From the NCBI GenBank assembly GCA_012064415.1, contig SSNU01001114.1:1-64000 (forward strand): a DNA stretch of 64,000 nucleotides, read 5' to 3'. The stretch comes from Gyrodactylus bullatarudis. Its lineage: Eukaryota > Platyhelminthes > Monogenea > Gyrodactylidea > Gyrodactylidae. The translations under genes were made by a program, and so were the position numbers. Below the pieces are notes generated by a model. The model ran no database searches and had not been told where the DNA came from. It saw only the letters and a program-made list of their open reading frames with translations. Below are positions 59,301 through 64,000 of this stretch, piece after piece. Each line of letters starts with the position of its first letter. Position 1 is the first letter of the stretch.

Positions 59301-61280
59301 CAAACTGTAGTCGCGATAGTTGTCAGGTTTATTGAGTTTGTTTTGATTAAGCAATACACTGATAAATGAGTTTCGACTCAAACAGAATTTATTATTTTTA
59401 TGCATAATCGAGCTTTCACTATACACTCTTTATATACTAAAGTAAAATTTCAAGGATATGGCTCATAACATAACTTATCAGATATTCGAGGCATTCATTG
59501 CGTCAAACATTGGGAATTAACTCAAAATTTATCGGAAGACAAAAGTTGCCTGAATTCCTTTAAGATATTTTTGGGCTGTTGACCCGGAGTCATGCTGAAG
59601 TGAAGAACGAACGAGAGCATTTTCGTGAATAAAGCTTTATTTTCGTCGGTTCTCTTCAGACCAAACACCGACTATCGATATATATCTATACATGAAATAA
59701 TCTTGGGAACATTTAGGTTTAGCCAATAGCATTTATTCGTCAGGAATCGACCAATGGGAGCTGAGTGTGTTCATACTCATCGGGCTGTGAGGTCATCAAT
59801 GTCTATTTTTTGATTACCGATTGGTAATCCTTTGCTCAGTTTCCCCATTTTTTTGTGTTGCTCAAAATTTATCAGTGCATTGCATAATTAAAACAAACTC
59901 AATAAACCTGACAACTATAGCGACTACAGTTTGATGATAATAATTATATTTAATCTTATGAATATTACAATACTAATTAGGCAAATAAAGGGGGTAGATA
60001 ACCATTTTATTAAGAATAATTTTAAAATCTGCTAATTTTGGAATTAACTCTTTAGGAATACACAATCAAGAACGAGTAAGAAATTTAAAAATAGACTAAC
60101 AAGAAAAGGTTGTACTTTAGAATAAATCTTGTGACCAAGTAAAATAACTTGATCAGTTTAAGACTCAGTAAAAAATAGAGAGTAAATAAAAAGTATACAA
60201 ACTCACAGCTTGAATCAGAATGTTCCTTCTTGCTTTTAGTGGGATTTGGGTCTTTGGCAATATTCTTTCCGCCAGGAATATTCTCCTCTGATACATCCAA
60301 GGGTTTCTTTGGCTTGTCAACTTCAATTTTCGGTTCAACAACACCGGGTGGGAGAATGATTGGAATTATCTCCTGGAGATCATCAATCTCATCAGTGATG
60401 AGGCCAAATATTTTAACTAGGGTAATAGGACAAAAATGTTCTGTCCCATAATGATCGATAATCTCAAAGCGGACAAATTTAATGAGATGATCATCACGTA
60501 ACTTGAACAGTTGCAAACTACGTTGATCTTGGGCCTGAAACAATCCAATTGGGATCCATGTTTTTGCCGGATATCGATCACTGACAAAAACTTTAAAAGT
60601 CTTGAATCTAGAGGAAAACATTTCCAGATTGGCAATTTGAATAGCCTGAATCATGATTGGTTCGCAAATTTCAATGACAAACCATTTATCTGAGGAACAT
60701 GGTTGATTCATGTACTCGTCCAGATTATCATTGAGAATGTGGTGTGGATATTTTGCTTTGGGGTTAGAATCCAAAAGTTTCGCTCCACAAGAAGTGTCTG
60801 CGACATTCTTCCGTATCAAGAGTTTCTTGTCAATCTCAGGGGAACTATTTGGATGGATAAAATCTTTTAGCTTTTCAGTCTCATCGATTCTTTTGGTATT
60901 TTCAACAGCTTGATCAGGATGACTTGAGTCATGCGAGTCATTCTTTCCATTGATTCCATTTTCATGGTTTTCTGAATTCTTTTCAGCTGCTTATAGAGAG
61001 TTAGTTAGATTGAATTACTATTTCTATTTTTTTGTTCTGTGATCTTTGCCTGAAACTCATTAAATGTAGGCATGACATTTTCAATAGGTTCCTCTACAAG
61101 AGGCTCATTTAATATCTGGCTCTCTGATGTAAAATTGTCTGGATCGTCTTTATCGCTATTTTTTAAATTTAGTTTTCAATTTTACCTGATATTTTCTTCA
61201 AAGCCATTTATATTAGCAATCAATATAAAAAAGATGAGTGGAATATATAGAAGAAGACATTTAAAAGTAAATGTTCTCAT
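50302..61280 (-). CDS. SUCO: SUCO-like SUN-domain protein, at least 8 exons
   Basis: Exons (minus): 61186-61280, 61019-61155, 60207-60989, 58810-59076, 58011-58070, 56847-57248, 52511-53191, 50302-50729. All phases agree and the last exon ends in a stop, giving 950 aa. SUCO/Opt/Slp1-type proteins are ER-resident SUN-domain glycoproteins. Visible: signal peptide 1 to about 25; the family motif around MPTFNEFQAKI before the domain; the SUN-like domain at about 135-275 (SCGAKLL, KWFVIEICEPI, FKVFVSDRYP, TEHFCPITLVKIFG); acidic Asn/Ser-rich linkers; and in exon 7 ETAFMRITNRIRQMEENVSV with YLEELSQNYR, matching the SUCO coiled coil. Missing in this model is the membrane helix that follows the coil in SUCO; see the exon at 47576-47777. 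Two introns are 29 and 30 bp; the large introns carry transposons. Confidence 0.85.
53547..53967. repeat. Foldback element in SUCO-like intron 6
   Basis: Arms about 53547-53697 and 53835-53967 are reverse complements (GAGAATTTACTATTTTTAC on the left). The outer ends (CAAACCTAATTGACACGAAG; CTTCGTATCAACTAGCTTTA) are homologous to the ends of the 6341-8966 foldback, so both belong to one family. Non-coding. Confidence 0.8.
54735..55406 (+). CDS. GIY-YIG endonuclease domain of a Penelope-like element
   Basis: A 223-aa frame with its own ATG and stop. Residues 30-85 (PVYLRVPFKGDN.. to KTNKMF) resemble the linker between reverse transcriptase and endonuclease in Penelope-like polyproteins. The GIY-YIG domain follows: VVYKFKCPCKAEYIG (88-102), TTRRLEDRLEEHL (104-116) with the catalytic-type Arg, Glu and His, and a Glu in KTAEAFYIKKE. 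The end is basic and Asn/Ser-rich. In Penelope this nicking domain is fused to reverse transcriptase; here it stands alone behind the left arm. Whether it is expressed is unknown. Confidence 0.85.
   Translation: MSNNYPRQFILNNMESRESNRTDEEEVQPVYLRVPFKGDNHGSMLKQKVNQLFQNTFPNKKVRYIFKTNKMFTNESKDLLDYNKSSFVVYKFKCPCKAEYIGHTTRRLEDRLEEHLYTGNTAVIDHVKVCDKKPSPSNFYILYRQNGKNVNALKTAEAFYIKKENLILCKQKKIVKPLGLNWPNVNRSSNQVQISSQPGESRKRNRNSNGGSNNNKITKYFSQ
55745..55792 (+). ncRNA. Hammerhead-like motif in the Penelope terminal repeat
   Basis: CTGATGA (55769-55775) and GAAA (55784-55787) are spaced as in a hammerhead core. CTATAT before and ATATAG after could form stem III with an AUA cleavage triplet. GGCAT and ATGCC could pair between loops. 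Stem II (G..T) and stem I are very weak as drawn. Hammerheads are known in Penelope-like terminal repeats, which supports the idea. The inverted copy lies in the left arm, minus strand. Confidence 0.4.
55830..55936 (+). pseudogene. Start of a Penelope-like ORF, truncated
   Basis: ATG right after the terminal repeat opens MLSTFAQLTEDIKNYLTTV and stops after about 35 codons. Similar to 45553-45642. Inferred 5' end of the retroelement ORF. Confidence 0.4.
59193..60045. repeat. Foldback element in SUCO-like intron 3
   Basis: 59193-59370 pairs with about 59868-60045, with scattered mismatches; both contain the CCCCCTTTATTTGCCTAATT / AATTAGGCAAATAAAGGGGG phrase. A related unpaired stretch is at 22371-22425 (TATCAAGTTTATTTTAATTG). 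The loop holds the LTR-like remnant at 59530-59700. Confidence 0.8.
59530..59700 (+). repeat. LTR-like repeat remnant
   Basis: Shares TTGCCTGA, GAACGAACG, TGAATAAAGC and GGTTCTCTTCAGACCAAACA in order with 47935-48080. No second copy flanks it; solo-LTR-like. Confidence 0.5.
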
Positions 61281-61899
61281 TACATATCACCCGATGATTA
61301 TAGATAAAAATTTGTCGTTTTTGATACTATATTTTTTGAAATAAATTTGTAATTAAATTTATTTAAAACAAACTGAAAGTTAGCTTGAAATTCAAAATTA
61401 GGGAGATTGTTTTAAAGATCTGATAACTAATTTTTAACTATTTAAAATAGACTATTTCAATAATGGTATTTTTTTACTGATTTTAGTGTTGGCATGTTCA
61501 GAACAGATCGACTGGTTTTTTTCCTGCTCATATTTTATTTAGGCAATAATTATTGAATCCAAGTTATACAGTTTATAAACACCTAAGGCTTCTGTTCAAA
61601 ATGGTATTCTAAAATGTAATTGTTTTCATTGGACTACTTAGTAGTAAACAAAAAAAATTAAAGTAATATTTTTTATTAATAATTCAAATAGAGTTGAAAC
61701 CTAGCTACTTCTAATCTACACTTGTTTTGTTGTTGCAAACTCATATTTAAGCCATCGCCATGAATAGTTTCTATTAAATTTAAAAATAAATCAAGATGGG
61801 ATTAAAATGACAAATATAATTTATTGAAAAACACATTATGTTCAAAAGCGATATTATTTTGTAAAATTAATTGGTTGAATTCTAACACAAACACATTAC
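61281..61899. other. Intergenic spacer between SUCO-like and SUN genes
   Basis: No gene. It must contain the SUN gene's 3' end and the SUCO-like promoter. AATAAATTATATTTG-type sequence near 61815-61830 on the minus strand could hold the polyadenylation signal. Confidence 0.5.
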
Positions 61900-64000
61900 T
61901 TAGGAAAATATGGAACCGTGAACTCTAATACGATATATACAAGTGTAATGTGGATTTCCATGATTGTTATTTATCTTAACTTCAATAAAATTAACGGGAT
62001 ATTCAGGATAATTTTTAGGCTCAATGAAAAATGTTTGAATCCAAGAGTTTCCTCTTTGACTAGCATCATAAGTGGCGTTGAGGAGAATTTTTCCATTCTC
62101 TGAATCACCACTTTCCAGGCCAATGACGGTAAAATCTTTGGGAGCAGAATCGACAATACCGCTAGTTAAAGCTTTCGGAGTGTGGTCAATTGTGATTGCT
62201 TCGGGTCTAATGGATTTTTTCAATTTAATAACGACAGTACCCTTGTCTCCCTTGATGGGCCAACAATTTCCCGGCTGGATATCTGGTTCCAGGATTGTCC
62301 TATTTTCAATAAATAAATGAATAAATGATTAATAAATTTCAATCGGATTCTTGAAATTATGGTTATATGGTTACCTTGGTGATTTAATAAGTCGTATAAA
62401 GGGGAAGCCAAGAAAATCAATAACAGGTGAGCCTTGGTCGTAGGTCTCAGTACATCGAGTGGTATAAATGGAGCCCCCACCAGATTCAAGAGCATAATCC
62501 GGCATGCCAATGCGATCCTGATCGAATTGAGCCAATTTCTCATTAATCATTAGTTCAATTTGTTGCAAGTCCATATTGAAGTTGTCGCCATGCATTTTAG
62601 GCATCTCATTAATAATAGAAGTCTTTTCTGCAATAGAAAGGTTGAATTGAAAAAAAAAACAAAAAAAACATAGTGTGAATCTACATACCTGGCATTTTAT
62701 TACAGCAATTGGCATTCAACTGAGTAGCATCATATCTAAGCTGAGATAATTGCTTCTTAATGTCGAAAAATTCTTCCTTCAGGGGTAAGCTCTGTTCTAT
62801 TTCTTGCTTAATAGAACCATGCAATGTTGAATATTCAGCATTCATACCCTATAATATTAATTAGATAATGAGTGAAAAAGGGGATAAATCAATAATAAAC
62901 CAACATTGAGATTATTTTCAAGAGTTTGAATACGTTCGACCAGGGAATGGAGGGTCTTGGTGAGTTCCTCATTCACTTGAATATCATGATGAATAGATTC
63001 TGGCTGGAATGCAGAGGATGGCTGTATGACTCTCGACTGTTGGTCAAAGGTTGGCAGTAATTGTGAAAGCCTAGAGGAGATGCCAGAATAGCCAATATTG
63101 CCGAGTCCTAAGAGAGTATCGGGGGTATGATAAAAGGATCAAAGATTAAATATTGTTTACAAACTCACCCAGCGATGAGAATGAGAAGAGTCTGAGTGTG
63201 GGCAATAATAAGAAGAACAAGAGCCATAGACACAGGAGGAGACCGAGTAACCCGAGGAATAATTTCAAACAGAATCCAGTGAAAAAGAAGCTAACTATCC
63301 TACAAATTTCATAATTATTATTAGTGAATTATATACGTTTATATAATAACTAGGGCGGTCAAAATGCTAGCTGTATGAAAATTTTTGATTGAAATTGAAT
63401 ATTATTGGATAATTAGTCTTGAACCAATCAGAGTACTTCATTTTTATTTGTATTTCATTGGTCTGAAGCCTAATTTCAAAAAGTCAAAAAGATTGTTTCA
63501 TAAGGTATTCCATATTATATGCCAATGAATAAACCAATTTTGCTAAAAAAATTATTGCAATTTTCTAACCGCCCTTATTATCAACAAGTGAGAATGGAGA
63601 AACATACTTTTTAGCAGATGATCCAGTTTTCGATAGAATTCTAAATGGCAGCTTTACAATTTGCATAACGAAATAATAGAGATAGGATAAGATTAATTTC
63701 TGAAAAAGAAACAACACAATGAAACATTTTAAACTCTAAAAATAGTATCAGGTATCGTAGAGACTAACAGAGTAAAATTGTACAGACTTGACGATCCTAT
63801 GAGATCGTTGGTAATGATGTCCTGGGGGACAGTCTTCAATCAAGTGAATATTTGTATGTCTAATGCCAGAGGGAGTGGTGGAGGTTTCTGAGAATCGTTT
63901 AATCGAACTGTCAAGACAAGAATTACACTGACTATTGGTTAAGCTGTCACTGATTTTGGGAATTTGAGAGTTGATCAATTTCTCATGTTCTGAGACGGAC
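61900..64000 (-). CDS. Canonical SUN-domain protein (SUN1/2 type), N-terminus beyond the window
   Basis: Exons (minus): 63769 to beyond 64000, 63608-63699, 63169-63299, 62905-63107, 62689-62848, 62375-62627, 61900-62299, all in phase. SUN proteins span the inner nuclear membrane and bind KASH proteins in the LINC complex. Seen: nucleoplasmic part, a membrane segment in exon 63169-63299 (LKLFLGLLGLLLCLWLLFFL), coiled-coil exons (VNEELTKTLHSLVERIQTLE), then the SUN domain: DYALESGGGSIYTTRCTETY, PGNCWPIKGDKGTVVIKL, TIDHTPK, SAPKDFTVIGL, and the end HYTCIYRIRVHG with two more residues typical of the fold. Stop at 61900-61902. The order and C-terminal position match SUN1/SUN2 and UNC-84. A short hAT-type MITE lies in the intron at 63351-63575. 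Confidence 0.93.
63351..63575. mobile_element. Short hAT-type MITE in a SUN intron
   Basis: Left end TAGGGCGGTCAAAATGC and right end CTAACCGCCCTT are diverged complements close to the ends of the intact hAT at 6687-8538 (TAGGGCGGTAAA). The left 8-mer is ATAATAAC; the right flank (ATTATCAA) is only similar, so the copy is old. A non-autonomous relative of that hAT family. Confidence 0.75.

Noticed and set aside
1..64000. CRISPR arrays, operons, ribosome-binding sites, riboswitches
   Set aside because: None seen. The DNA is eukaryotic with spliced genes; the regular repeats present are inverted or dispersed, not spacer-separated arrays.

Overview
The window is nuclear DNA of an AT-rich, repeat-laden animal. 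Genes are split by GT-AG introns and the recognisable host proteins are metazoan: MMACHC, Acinus, TMEM62, a SUCO-like and a canonical SUN-domain protein. I infer an invertebrate, perhaps an arthropod such as a crustacean, from gene content and a candidate RPRY-amide neuropeptide; the sequence does not prove the lineage. Several coding introns are only 28-42 bp, which is very short for an animal.

Layout. 1-4.2 kb: foldback (inverted-repeat) elements and a Tc1 fragment. 4.8-5.6 kb: intact single-exon MMACHC (minus). 6.1-9.2 kb: a foldback element split by an intact hAT transposon with a perfect 8-bp target duplication. 9.2-14.3 kb: gene-poor, with one hAT-type MITE. 14.3-18.3 kb: a piggyBac-like gene broken by a 2.7-kb transposon carrying a two-exon, 665-aa DDE-like transposase. 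18.3-23.2 kb: MITEs, repeats, a degenerate piggyBac and a hammerhead-like sequence. 23.9-27.8 kb: two small secreted-peptide gene candidates, the second ending RPRYGK with an intron in the penultimate Arg codon, as in NPF/NPY genes. 29.2-30.8 kb: a 1.6-kb palindromic transposon. 31.6 kb: tRNA-Leu(UAA).

32.4-43.6 kb: ACIN1 (minus, 9 exons) and TMEM62 (plus, 9 exons) are head to head with 105 bp between start codons; both reconstruct completely. 43.6-50.2 kb: mostly repeats, an orphan TM/coiled-coil exon, and a 1.6-kb element with about 56-bp terminal inverted repeats, an assembly gap and clustered palindromes. 50.3-61.3 kb: a SUCO-like gene (minus) whose introns hold foldback elements and a 5'-truncated Penelope-like element. 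61.9 kb to the end: a canonical SUN-domain gene (minus) whose N-terminus lies outside the window.

Functional links. Acinus (splicing/EJC-associated ASAP complex) and TMEM62 probably share a promoter. The SUCO-like and SUN proteins, in tandem on one strand, both belong to the SUN-domain superfamily (ER/nuclear envelope). The rest is a record of nested transposition. Transcript start sites, alternative splicing and the organism cannot be settled from this sequence alone.
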